From Metellina segmentata (taxonomy: Eukaryota > Arthropoda > Arachnida > Araneae > Tetragnathidae), in contig OX375873.1 of assembly GCA_947359465.1 (NCBI GenBank), forward strand, positions 137,575,916 through 137,639,915: a stretch of DNA of 64,000 bases, read 5' to 3'. The position numbers and the translations under genes were made by a program. Shown here piece by piece: positions 33,090 through 44,030 of this stretch (position 1 is its first letter; each line of letters starts with the position of its first letter). Under the pieces are notes generated by a model, which worked only from the letters and a program-made list of their open reading frames with translations, was not told where the DNA came from and did no database searches.

Positions 33090-35862
33090 AATTTTTTAAA
33101 ATATTAGCAAAAAAGTGTCATCTTAAACTCTATTTTAATAGCTGTGTTAGTTGCACGGATACAAACGAATCTGCTAAAGCACGTGATGTGCTAATGAAGT
33201 AGGAAACACAGACGTTGAAGATCTCGCTCAGAAATGTAAATTTAAAAATTAAAAACTGAATAGTTTCTTAATAGAGTTTTCATGACAATCGAGCAATCAC
33301 GGATATTTCTCTTGCATGGTTCACGGCGCCATCTTCAAAATAGGCATGTCTAGGAAAATTGTCCGAATTTAAAGAAAAAAATTCGAGGAAACTTTTTTCT
33401 GTCCACTGTTAGTTAAAACAGGGAATGAGTTTCGTCGACCTTTGGAGAATTTTCAAAAAACAATTGCCTACATTTGAAACTAGGAGCTTTTAAGATGGCT
33501 TGGCTTAAGAATATAACTAACCCTAGTCATCAAAGTGGAAAATTATCAGCAAAAAAGTTGCCTGTGTTAGCCCTGCATATTCATTTAGAGCATTTCTGTA
33601 CATCAGACTATCAAATAAGAGAAGAATTATGTACACTCGCAGGAAAAAAAAGTACCAATTCTTTTATTTCGAGCATTATCCACAGTCGGTCAAATTCAAT
33701 TTAACCAGAGAATGTACTTTAAAAATTCAAATCCATTATAATTGCATAAGAGGACGTCTTCCTATCAAACTTTGCACAAACAACAAAATTTCTAATGGAA
33801 ATGCCGTTTTGATGCCATAATCAGATTCTGCATCGTTAAATTTGTCTACATTTGAAATTTTATGACTTTATTATCTTTATATCCGGAGTTATTCAATGTT
33901 AAACTTGCTGTCAATTTCAGGGATCTTTTCTACATTGATAATTGTTCTTCGTAGATCTAGATTAATTGTACAATAGTTATAGCTACTCGAATTTCAAATT
34001 TGAACAAACGAAAACAATTACACTGATTTTAGTCGTAAAGTCGATCAATAAAAAAATAACAGATTTTAGTCGATTTATTAAGAGGCGAACCAAAATGTTA
34101 TCTCACAGCTATGGAATTATATAAGCTAAACACACTAATTAGAGCCTTTAATCCAGACTCTACAGTCCTTAGCACATATAAATTCTACCTTAGAACTCCG
34201 TGCAGCATTGGAAGCGAAAAAATTGGATCATTTTGCGATCACGAAGTTTTTCCCATTCTGAAGTTGTAATTTGTTTTCACTGCGTTAAGAGTACATCTGT
34301 AAGTAAAACACTTTTACATATAAATAATGAAGCAATTCTTTAATGTGGACGATTGTTAAGATTTAATTGAGATTAAGTTAAAATATGTTTTTCTCTCCTT
34401 ACCAGTATTATAAATAAGAATATGCAATTAAAATTGGTGCAAAGATTTTTTGTTAGTTGATTCATCAAACGTAAGGAGAATGTTGTGACTGAATTTGTAG
34501 ATTAATACTGTCAATTTTCCACTTTATGAAAGATACACAGAAAGCTTTGCACACAGTATTCGATACCTGAATATGTTTGCCTTCGCACTCGTTTTTTTTT
34601 TGTCATAGACATTGTTAAACTGCTTTATTTACAAAATTCCATCACAATTCCTTGTTTTCTCCAAGAGATCTCTACTCTAGTAGAAATCAGATGCAGATGG
34701 TAACTATGCCCAAACAAAATTATTTATGGTATGAAATACATATGTTCTTGAATAAACACTAAATTTGAGTACATTTCTGACAACTTTCATTACTATTTTG
34801 GATAAAATTCTCTCATAATCCTTTTCACAACATTAGTTCTTTTTATGCAATTCCAAATTTCCCTAATGGTATCAGCCAATGTTCACTCTTATTTTAACCG
34901 TATAAAAAAGAAACGAATGGTGTCAATTTTACGTTTGCTGAAATACTATTAACGATACAGGTATCTCTTTTTCTTGAGCTTTTACGGCCTAATTTAATTT
35001 TAAGCGGAAGTAGACGATCTATAAAAAGAGGAGAGAGACCATTTAAGATGGAACTTGGTGGGCTGTATGGAAACGTTTGATCGATCACCGCAGGTGGTAA
35101 CAGAAATTGCGTGATTGCGTTTCTCCATATTTTTTTCGAGGAATGCTTTAAAAAGATGCATTGATTTCTACTATTCACCGCTCTCTTAAATTATAACGCA
35201 AAAAGAGTCTTTTTGTTTAAATTATTTGAAGGTATTTTATTGAAATGCACTTTAAGAATCTTGATTTTTATTTCAATTTACAAAACCTGGATTTTCTGTA
35301 CAGTATTTGTTGTTCTTTACAAAGTAATAAGAAAATTATGTGCACTTGCAATTAGTGAAATATGTAGTTGAAGATAGCACTTTAATTATTCCAAAACGAA
35401 TATGTTTTCTGTTTTTAATTCAGGAGTTTTTACTAATTTTTATTTCACTTCGTTTATAAAAGTTATCAGTTAAAAGTAATTTCGATGGCACGGTATTTTC
35501 TACCAAACAGATGGTTTAAACGGGAAATAAATATATTATTTTCCTTTATGACTAAAGGATTGATAAAAAAAAGAGATATCTCATAATAATTCTAAATCAA
35601 TTTTTTAAGATTCAGTTGAAATACAAGACGATAGAAAAACTCCATTGTCAAAAGTTGTTTAAGCGGAATTACGCTAGCGATACTGGAAATTTATAATTTA
35701 AAACTAAAGCAGGTTGCAACAAAGTCTAAGACCGAAGCAGGAGAAATCGACAAATGAAACGAAAGAAGAACAAGTAAAATTACAGTGGAAAAAGGCTCGT
35801 AAATTTAGCCGAATGCGCCCTTCTGGTGAAAACAGCATAAAGGGCAAAGATAATTGCTTTTA
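33090..35862. other. intron 2 sequence with one diverged repeat
   Basis: Apart from the repeat at 33290-34000 I recognise no element or exon here. It is AT-rich, with only short frames. Confidence 0.3.
33290..34000. repeat. long diverged dispersed repeat, copy 1
   Basis: Colinear with 49080-49540: aaattcaaatccat.ata.tt, aaatttctaatggaaatgcc versus aaatttctgatgtaaatgcc, gttttgatgccataat.nga, ttctgcatc, gga..tattcaatgttaaa.ttg, cgtagatc.agattaat. Class unknown; no terminal repeats seen. Confidence 0.55.
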
Positions 35863-36288
35863 CAGTACAAAGTCTCAAATCCGGACGTCCGAAATAAGGA
35901 ATTGTTCAAAATACGGACGTATTGCTAATCGGCGGGTTTTTTTGTTTTGTTTTTCTCACTTTTTGCATCTTACCTACCATTTATAAAGAACAAGGAGTTA
36001 AACCTGGAAGTAATTGATGAAACAACGCAAAAAATGGACATGTTCAGAGTAAATACCACACAGAAAAATGAGAAGATTTGCAAGTAAAATTTGTTGCATC
36101 GTATTAAAAAGGTTTCTTTCCTTTTTTAAAAATTATTCCTATCCATATATCTGCTACTTTACTACTGCAAACGCAAAATTCGTGCAGCGTGAGTGGGTAG
36201 ATAAGGGTTTTTTTTTTACATAAAGTGCAAATAATCCGAAATCCGGTATGGCGAAAGGCCGGAGGATTCCGGATTTTAGACTGTACTG
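35863..36288. mobile_element. Tigger/pogo-type MITE
   Basis: TA at 35861-35862 and 36289-36290. Ends: cagtacaaagtctcaaatcc left and cagtacagtctaaaatccgg right (inverted), both followed by ggac/ggaat stretches. The CAGTA(C/G)AGTC..AAAATCC terminus is typical of Tigger-like pogo elements. 426 bp, no gene. Reference for the SINE-interrupted copy at 29439-30191. Confidence 0.8.
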
Positions 36289-36290
36289 TA

Positions 36291-38319
36291 TTCTGGTCCG
36301 ACTTGTTCAAATGTTATTCCAAGTAGCAACTCTTATTGCAAGTTATTTTTCCTTTGACGAACAATGGTTCAAAATCAAATTCCCTATCAAGTTAAATGTA
36401 TGTGGCGGTTGTGTTCCCTGTACGTATTTCCGCATCTAATGAAATAGACGGAGCATATGATAAAAACCGAGATCAAAAACATTCGTTTGCGCTTCGATAG
36501 TCAACCAGCTAAGTCGATTCGTAAACCCACAGACTTCAGAGATCTTACGACATAGACTCTACCCACATGCTCTGTCTGTTTCATTCGAAGGTCGATGGTA
36601 TTCCGTGCGTGACGTCACTTGGCCTGTTTTTTAAAACGATTCCAGAACGTCACCACCAAGAATTTCGAAGGGATAGATTCCGAATCGATATAGGGTAATG
36701 GATTGACCACCACTAATTAGACTAATCGCCAAACGTTTCCCAAACAGTGATAAACAAAATTTTAAGGTACACATGGTATGGTTTGGTAACAAGAAGAACA
36801 TTTGGGTAGTAGGAAGTAAAATCTCAGTCTTCCACCTGGTTTGTTTGTTTTCACTGAAAATCCCATCCAATTCAAAGTATTCTGCAGAGATGAACGCAAT
36901 ATTTTATATCAGCGATATTCAGTGTAAACAAACGAGCGGAAGACGATAATTTCACTTGTGGTTATTCAATGCTCAAAATGTAGTCCAGACTTCACGTTCG
37001 GAACATAGAGAAAATATAAAAGTAGAGTGAGCATATTGAGCAATGAGGGTAACCTTCTTACGTGCCCAGGATTATGTGGCCAAAACTAGTAGTAACTTGA
37101 CCCTTAGACTACTTTTGTCTGCCAAGTGGAAATGAGCATTCATTCTCTGATTGGTTGACGAGACAATTCATTGATTCGTCCGCACGACATTGTAGTAAAC
37201 TTGGGCGATTTCACCACTTGCCGCCACTATATAAATACAGTACGTACAGAATAGTACTATAGAAGTATATACCATCTACCCTGTCATACGATTATATACC
37301 GCCAAACGAGGCCATAAGATGCAAAAGTCTATTTTTCACAGAGCAGTCACGTGACTATTAGCATGTTGGGCACACTTTTTGAAGATCTTCTCAATAGCAG
37401 TCTACTTATATTTCACGTATGTCGTCCGGAATACGTTACGGACGAACGTCAACCACAGTACCACCATCCACATTCAATTTTACAGATAAATCTCTCATTT
37501 CTTGACTCGAGATAGGGCGCAGCTTTACTAGAAACCGCGATGGGTGGCAACGCTCTGGGCGCGTTTCTTCGGCACTCGCCAAGGAAAGAGTTCTTTAAAA
37601 AATATGAAAATGAACCACAAAATTCATTGGACGTTGTGGTAGAGGGACTTGACGTTGTGGTAGAGGGAGCGTTGGACTTTTCGCACAATAATTTCGATTT
37701 AACTAATCCCGATTTCTTAAGGAAAACCCTGCGTATCCTGACATAAATGTATGCAAAATAAACTTTCAGCCTCTCACTCACTTCCTTAAGTTTGCCTACC
37801 ACCCGAAAAATCAACCTTCCAATTTCGATAAAGATTACCCTGAAACTTATCTAAGCAACACTTAATACAGAAGGCATATTCAAATAGAAGAAGGAAACGA
37901 TTTCTAAAAGGTAATAGCAAGGAACTATACAACCTGAAGCGACTGCACTGGACCGTGACTCAAATCAAACCGAACGCTTTAATTCTTCCAATTAACATAA
38001 AACGGAAAAGAATTAAGGGGAAAATGTTTTAAAGAGAACTTAGGAAATAAAAGAACAATCTAAAAAGAACGTTCTAGAATATTCGAAATTCAAATTTAAA
38101 CTTTCCACTTCCTGAGGTTGCCATAAAACGGGAATAACACTAATAAAGCTGGGCTGCCTTCACCAGCCATAACTCGCCCCATTCAATGCGACTAAGAGCG
38201 GGACCACCAATCGAGGTGTATGGTAAAGCTGTACCCGAGATGTTTTAGTGAAAGTGACGACTTTGCACTCGTTCTGTACTTAGCTCCGATTCGAAACGAT
38301 TGAAGAAAGAAGATTTTAC
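36291..38319. other. intron 2 sequence, no transposon recognised
   Basis: Contains the CRE-like palindrome TGACGTCA (36610-36617), an inverted CCAAT box (near 37149), TATAAATA (near 37229), an ATG-started 68-codon frame at 37540-37746 with a duplicated gacgttgtggtagaggg unit, and AATAAA at 37757-37762, all on the plus strand. Treated as a candidate only (see findings). Confidence 0.3.
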
Positions 38320-38469
38320 CTGCTTTATCCGGATTGCAGAGGGAGCCATTATTGTCGTGTAGCAGGTAAAATCCCGAATCGCAGGCGCAGGAATTATCTT
38401 CGCAGGATGCATTCTTCTCCAGAAGACGACATTGGGCGTCTTCCAGACACGCCTCTCCAAGCTGTTTGG
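38320..38469 (-). CDS. host membrane-protein gene, exon 2 (EB module 2)
   Basis: Acceptor gcttttgtttcag (AG at 38470-38471) and donor AAAGCAG-gtaaaa (GT at 38318-38319). 150 bp, phase 1 on both sides. It codes for KQLGEACLEDAQCRLL...NASCEDNSCACDSGFYLL...GSLCNPDKA: six cysteines in the order C-x5-C-x8-C-x4-C-x-C-x15-C with a Gly-aromatic after the C-x-C, the layout of EB/EGF-like extracellular modules of arthropods and nematodes. NAS and NGS are potential N-glycosylation sites. A symmetrical exon per module is typical of extracellular domains built by exon duplication. A SINE lies 45 bases upstream of the acceptor. Confidence 0.85.
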
Positions 38470-38514
38470 CTGAAACAAAAGCACGTGGTTACTACATGAT
38501 AAGCTCATTCTCAA

Positions 38515-38739
38515 AGAGGGTTTTTTTTTGGGGGGGGGGTGTAGTATGGCGCATGGGTCATATTTTTCCATGATGCGCCAGACACAAGACATACAATATC
38601 ACGTCATAGACACACACACACGACGAAATTTTACTCACACAGAAGAGAAGAGAAATACACCCAGGGAGGAAGGTATCTTACAGGAATCGAACCTGCGACT
38701 CCTACAGCTCGAAGGTTTGGGCATACCCACTGAGGCCCC
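38515..38739 (-). repeat. tRNA-derived SINE, third family, with TSD
   Basis: Eleven-base duplications ctcattctcaa at 38504-38514 and 38740-38750. On the minus strand the head ggggcctcagtgggtatgcc and caggttcgattcctg has tRNA box A/B character, and the 3' end is C- then A-rich (poly-G/poly-T on the plus strand at 38521-38540). Unrelated body to the abundant family. Confidence 0.82.
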
Positions 38740-38755
38740 TCATTCTCAATTATAC

Positions 38756-39455
38756 TCTATAACAAAAAAAAATCGACGCACCCAGAAGGAGTTGTCCGAT
38801 TGCGATAAAAATGGATGGATGTGAAGAACATACATAGAAAAACAAACGATTCAAATTTCAGAAAAATCGAATGATTTATTTCAGAGTTTGACAAAAGGAG
38901 GAAGTCAATAAGGCGTTGGCCCATCTCTGGCCTGGATTCAAGCTGTTACCCGGTGTGGCTGCATAGACTGAAAAAGTACCCGGATGGTGTCCTGCGGGAT
39001 TTCTTGCCAAATTGTCTCCGACTGTCGGCCTAAAGGATTAACATTCCGGGATTGTTGCAATCGCCTTCCCATAACGTCCAAATGTACTCTATAAAAGAGA
39101 GATCAAGAGACCTAGCTGGCCAAGGAAAGTGTTGGGAAAGCTTGGAGACAGTTCATAGCGACAGGTGCCGTGTGCTGCCGGGCATGTTCTAGTCCAAAAG
39201 TAAGTCGCAAAAGGAACGCAACCGGTCGTCGTAGAATGACGTCTACGTACCGCTGTTCTGTATGTGACTGTGATTAGTAAGGTCAGGATCCCCACGCTGA
39301 CCTGGACGTCTCCAGACTGCGGTTGTCGACAGGACACAGTTGGAAACGGGAATCGTCGCTAAAGTCTATACGTCCTCAGTCAGCGCCGTTCCAACGAAAT
39401 TTCATTGCAATTGAACAACTACTTCTTGGTCGGTCGATTTTTTTTGTTATAGAGT
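38756..39455 (-). mobile_element. internally deleted Tc1-like element
   Basis: TA at 38754-38755 and 39456-39457. Ends: ctctataacaaaaaaaaatc left and ctctataacaaaaaaaatcg right (inverted), then acgcaccc.agaag or accgaccaagaag. Minus-strand traces of a Tc1 transposase C-terminus remain: WPARSLDLSFIEYIW near 39080-39120 and LFQSMQPHRVTA..ARDGPT near 38915-38975. The N-terminal and early catalytic parts are missing. Confidence 0.82.
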
Positions 39456-39457
39456 AT

Positions 39458-39629
39458 AAATCAAGGAATGTCTGTTTCCGTAAAAGTACAAAAAAATAAA
39501 TAAATACCGGACTTTTTTTTCAAAGTTAAAAATAGATTTAACTGCGGGTAATAGAAGATGATGTAATAAAAACAATGGTTTTCCACAGCAGACTTTTTAA
39601 ATTTAAATTATCCGATATTTAACGTCTTG
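39458..39629. other. short intron 1 spacer
   Basis: AT-rich, nothing recognised. Confidence 0.3.
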
Positions 39630-39935
39630 TAGGTAGCCCGATTGCAAGAGTAGCAACCGGAGGGTTCAGAGTTCGAATCTAACAAAAGACCGTCGTGTAC
39701 AAAAAAGCTGGTAAACGTTAAATCTGTCGTGGCCTCATATGCCCTTACGTTAGCGTGGTGTGGAAGTTTGGAGAGTGAGGTGTCAGTTCAGGTGTGACCT
39801 CGTTCTTTGACCATGGATCAAAATGACGTGGTGTTGTCCTCGGTTCTTTCCCTTCGGTATTGATTCCGGACCGTCCCCAATAGCCCATTGTGTTGCTCTA
39901 GTGCGAAGTTATTTAAAATACCAACCAACCTACCT
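39630..39935 (+). repeat. tRNA-derived SINE, head type A
   Basis: Head aggtagcccgattgcaagag and gagttcgaatctaacaaaag, body gtgtggaagtttggagagtg, tail aaaataccaaccaacctacc, a (ACC)-like short tandem also seen in other copies. Confidence 0.8.
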
Positions 39936-40069
39936 AATGTGAAATACCAATGCTCCCACACAACACATAAATTGTGAGATAGAATTTTATACTCATAATG
40001 AAAGCCATTAAAATTTTTATTTTATTGCCGTATCCCATATAATATTATTTGATATTTCTCAACGGAATT

Positions 40070-40340
40070 GATTCCTAACCATCATCAAAAGTTGTTGTTT
40101 TGCTCCAGTGCGACTTAAATTCAAAACTAATTAGCCATATAACATTAAACTAATTTAACGTTTCTTAAAGTTATACAAAAGAAGACTGATGATAGTTAAC
40201 ACATTTTTTAATGGTTCATTTAACTGAAAATAAGGCTTTCTTACTACTAATAAACAAATTTTAAGCTTCCTAGCAAAAGCGTCGCCTTTTCCGCGTTGTG
40301 TTGCTCCAAAGCGACATTAATTACAATACTTATATCTACC
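40070..40340 (+). repeat. two short SINE tail fragments
   Basis: ttgattcctaaccatcatca to tgctccagtgcgactta (about 40070-40120), and gcgttgtgttgctccaaagc with gacattaattacaatac (about 40285-40325), are 3' ends of the abundant SINE. No heads or bodies precede them, so they are strongly 5'-truncated or eroded copies. Confidence 0.6.
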
Positions 40341-40484
40341 TAGCAAAAGCCTCATTTTTACAAATGATAAGCATTTTTTGAGAAATGGCCTAAATGATAT
40401 TGCAATTTATCAGTTGATTTGTTTTAGGTCTTACGGTGCACGGGCCAAATTTGGCCAAGCAGCGGCAATTTGGTAATTTTTTAA

Positions 40485-40655
40485 ATGAACGTCGTACAAA
40501 AATAACCCAACGGGCTATTGACGACGGTCCGGGAATAATCCTCAAAGGGGACCACCAAGGACAACACCAAGTCATTTTGAATCACGGTCATATGATGAGT
40601 CAACGCTTGAACTGGCACCCCACTCTCCAAACTTCCACACCAACCCAACGTGAAC
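40485..40655 (-). repeat. SINE fragment (body and tail)
   Basis: gaacgtcgtacaaaaataac, cattttgaatcacggtcata and ccccactctccaaacttcca match the family; it stops before the head at aacgtgaac. The unrelated words caaacacaagacatacaa follow. Confidence 0.75.
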
Positions 40656-40688
40656 AAGCAGCGCCAAACACAAGACATACAACTTTAT

Positions 40689-40995
40689 GGTAGGTAGGTA
40701 GGTATTTATTTAACGCCGCACTGGAATAACACAATGGTCTGTTGGCGACGGTGCTAGAACAGACGCAAAGGGAAAGATCCGAAGAAAACTCCACGTCATT
40801 TTGAACCATGGTCAGATGACGAGGTCACACCTGAACTGGCGCCCCACTCTGCAAACTTTCACACCACACCAACGTGAGGCCATTCGAAGGCCATGACAGA
40901 TTTCACCAGCCCCCTTTTTTCAAGACGGTCTTTGGTTGGATTCGAACTCGCAACCCTCCGGTTGCTAATCTGTTACTCTTCCAACTGTCAGCTAT
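40689..40995 (-). repeat. tRNA-derived SINE, head type A
   Basis: Tail (GGTA)n ggtaggtaggtaggtattta at the left, complete body, head gcaaccctccggttgctaat at the right. The (GGTA) microsatellite tail shows that the SINE 3' end is a short tandem repeat rather than poly-A. Confidence 0.82.
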
Positions 40996-42057
40996 CTCAG
41001 CAGTTATTTATCTTTCTGCCTGGCCAGAGGAGATCACGAAGAGAAATCTGTTCCTACAGCCATGGAATCAACCAGAAGGGATCCACTAGACACGCAGCTA
41101 TTATTTTTCAAATATGTAAATTCCAATGAGGCTGTACCGGTCGGTTTTCCCCTCCACACATTTGGAGTTGAAATTGCTCTTCCCTTGCCCACGTTAGGAA
41201 TTTCGATCAACACCAGACACGATATGCAACTCAGAAAAAGAACACGTGCACTTGGGTCGTTAGAAGTGTCTCGGGAGCGGTTTTCCCATCAACACATCTG
41301 GTCATTCTGGTCACACATTTCGGTCCTCCATCCCCATGTCTGGAATTGAGATTAACGTTTTGACTACGGCTATAGATATATCTTTCTTGGCGAGATTATG
41401 ATAACTTTCAAGGAACAACTACTGTAACGGACATAGTATAAATTCTTCCTTGGCGTGATTCGTACAACTTTTAAGGTACAACTGGTGTGGTGGCCGTTGT
41501 TTCTTGGCGCGATCATGATACAACTGCTGTACCGGGAGTAGTCTAAAAATATAACGCCGGACGCGGTATATTCGTGAGAAACGGAGATAAGAGACACTCC
41601 AAGATTGACTTCTAGAACTCCAGTCGGCATTACAAACATTTTTTTGCAGCTGTGTGTGGGTGTCATCATTTCCAAACTTAAAATCCCCTTTTTAAACACC
41701 TTTGAGGTGGTTGGGAAATTTCCCCAAGTTCTCTCCGAGAGGCCGGGATCTGAGAAGTTCTCGAGAGATAAAACTATAAACTTGAGAGGAGCAGACGCAT
41801 CTTTTAGATTCTGATTTTGGAGCCAATCTCCTGGACCCTCGGGTTTTGTAGCTCTAGTACGACGTTTATAAAAAGTTACCATTACCTGGACCCTCGGAGG
41901 TTCGACGTCAATAGCTGTGTCCACGACTTTTTAAATACTTGTAAATAATAGCCTCCCTAAATTATCTTAAATAAATATTTAATTTTATTCAGTTGTATAC
42001 GTCTGATTCTTATATGACGTTACGAGGCATACAATTTCTTAACTATCCAAGTGCTTT
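40996..42057. other. intron 1 sequence
   Basis: 41140-41350 contains two related passages (ggttttccc..ca.cacat...g) with no class. 41386-41550 is a degenerate tandem (separate entry). A SINE tail scrap gtagctctagtacgacgttt is at 41849-41868. Confidence 0.3.
41386..41550. repeat. degenerate tandem repeat, about 3 units
   Basis: Units of about 60 bases: cttggcgagattatgataac...aactactgta, cttggcgtgattcgtacaac...aactggtgtg, cttggcgcgatcatgataca..actgctgta. Old minisatellite or decayed element interior. Confidence 0.5.
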
Positions 42058-44030
42058 GTACGAGATACCTCGCCCACCAAGATCCGACTCATTTTGAAGC
42101 CACGGTTGCTCGGTTGGAACAGTAACGGATTAGCAACCGGAATTTGCACGTTCGAACCTTACCAGTCGTGTTTAAGGGGCCTGCTACACGTTCAATCTGT
42201 CGTGGCCTCAAATGTTTTCACGTTGGCGTGGTGTGGAAGCTTGGAGAGGTGGGTTGCCAGCTTAGGCAATGACTCGTCATATAATCGAGGTTTAAAACTA
42301 CATGGGTTTGTTCCAGTGCAATGTTAATTAAAATACCTGCCTACCGACCAATTTCGTAAACAACGAGATATCTCGTCATCAGGATAGTGCCTCTTCTTTC
42401 ATGACATGGTCAGTTTTCTTCTAATGGCGAGATATCTCGTTCATAAAGATCTGGTCATTTTTCTTCTAGTGACGAGACATTTCGTTTAGCAAGACCTAGT
42501 CAGTTTTCTTCTAGTGACGAGATATATCGTTCATCAAGATCTAGTCAGTTTTCTTCTAGTGACGAGATATCTGGTTCATCAAGATCTAGTCAGTTTTCTT
42601 CTAGTGACGAGGTATCTCGTTCATCAAGATCTAGTCAGTTTTCTTCTAGTGACGAGATATCTGGTTCATCAAGATCTAGTCAGTTTTCTTCTAGTGACGA
42701 GATATCTGGTTCATCAAGATCTAGTCAGTTTTCTTCTAGTGTCGAGATATCTCGTTCATCAAGATCTAGTCAGTTTTCTTCTAGTGACGAGATATCTGGT
42801 TCATCAAGATCTAGTCAGTTTTCTTCTAGTGACGAGATATCTCGTTCATCAAGATCTAGTCAGTTTTCTTCTAGTGACGAGATATCTGGTTCATCAAGAT
42901 CTAGTCAGTTTTCTTCTAGTGACGAGGTATCTCGTTCATCAAGATCTAGTCAGTTTTCTTCTAGTGACGAGATATCTGGTTCATAAAGATCTAGTCAGTT
43001 TTCTTCTAGTGACGAGATATCTCGTTCATCAAGATCTAGTCAGTTTTCTTCTAGTGACGAGGTATCTCGTTCATCAAGATCTAGTCAGTTTTCTTCTAGT
43101 GACGAGATATCTGGTTCATCAAGATCTAGTCAGTTTTCTTCTAGTGACGAGATATCTGGTTCATCAAGATCTAGTCAGTTTTCTTCTAGTGTCGAGATAT
43201 CTCGTTCATCAAGATCTAGTCAGTTTTCTTCTAGTGACGAGATATCTGGTTCATCAAGATCTAGTCAGTTTTCTTCTAGTGACGAGATATCTGGTTCATC
43301 AAGATCTAGTCAGTTTTCTTCTAGTGACGAGATATCTGGTTCATCAAGATCTAGTCAGTTTTCTTCTAGTGTCGAGATATCTCGTTCATCAAGATCTAGT
43401 CAGTTTTCTTCTAGTGACGAGATATCTCGTTCATCAAGATCTAGTCAGTTTTCTTCTAGTGACGAGATATCTGGTTCATCAAGATCTAGTCAGTTTTATT
43501 CTAGTGACGAGATATCTCGTTCATCAAGATCTAGTCAGTTTTATTCTAGTGACGAGATATCTGGTTCATCAAGATCTAGTCAGTTTTCTTCTAGTGTCGA
43601 GATATCTCGTTCATCAAGATCTAGTCAGTTTTCTTCTAGTGACGAGATATCTCGTTCATCAAGATCTAGTCAGTTTTCTTCTAGTGACGAGATATCTCGT
43701 TCATCAAGATCTAGTCAGTTTTCTTCAAGTGACGAGATATCTGGTTCATCAAGATCTAGTCAGTTTTCTTCTAGTGACGAGATATCTGGTTCATCAAGAT
43801 CTAGTCAGTTTTCTTCTAGTGACGAGATATCTCGTTCATCAAGATCTAGTCAGTTTTCTTCTAGTGACGAGATATCTGGTTCATCAAGATCTAGTCAGTT
43901 TTCTTCTAGTGACGAGATATCTGGTTCATCAAGATCTAGTCAGTTTTCTTCTAGTGACGAGATATCTGGTTCATCAAGATCTAGTCAGTTTTCTTCTAGT
44001 GTCGAGATACCTCGTCGAGACAATGACCAC
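42058..44030. repeat. 45-bp minisatellite built on a gacgagatatctcgtc palindrome
   Basis: Thirty-three full 45-bp units from 42516 to 44000 plus a terminal partial unit (44001). Degenerate units precede (42362, 42427, 42473), and one diverged unit at 42058 is cut off by a SINE. The unit starts gacgagatatct(g/c)gttc, then atcaagatctagtcag, then ttttcttctagt. Eighteen units have ctggttc, fourteen ctcgttc (which restores an acgagatatctcgt palindrome) and the first is atcgttc. Because 45 is divisible by 3 the frame TRYLVHQDLVSFLLV stays open for 512 codons; I do not regard it as a gene because there is no ATG-led start or splice context. The last unit ends gagatacctcgtcgagacaa, also found at 60498. 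Confidence 0.93.
42100..42347 (+). repeat. tRNA-derived SINE, head type A, inside the minisatellite
   Basis: Head cacggttgctcggttggaac, agtaacggattagcaacc and cgttcgaacc, body cgttggcgtggtgtggaagc, tail aaaatacctgcctacc. It separates the diverged unit at 42058 from the main array at 42362. About 60 bases of the body are missing. Confidence 0.78.

Noticed and set aside
38521..38540. T9/G10 run and the C13 run at 59409-59421 as regulatory G-tracts
   Set aside because: The first is the tail of a SINE and the second a simple homopolymer; both are also prone to sequencing error.
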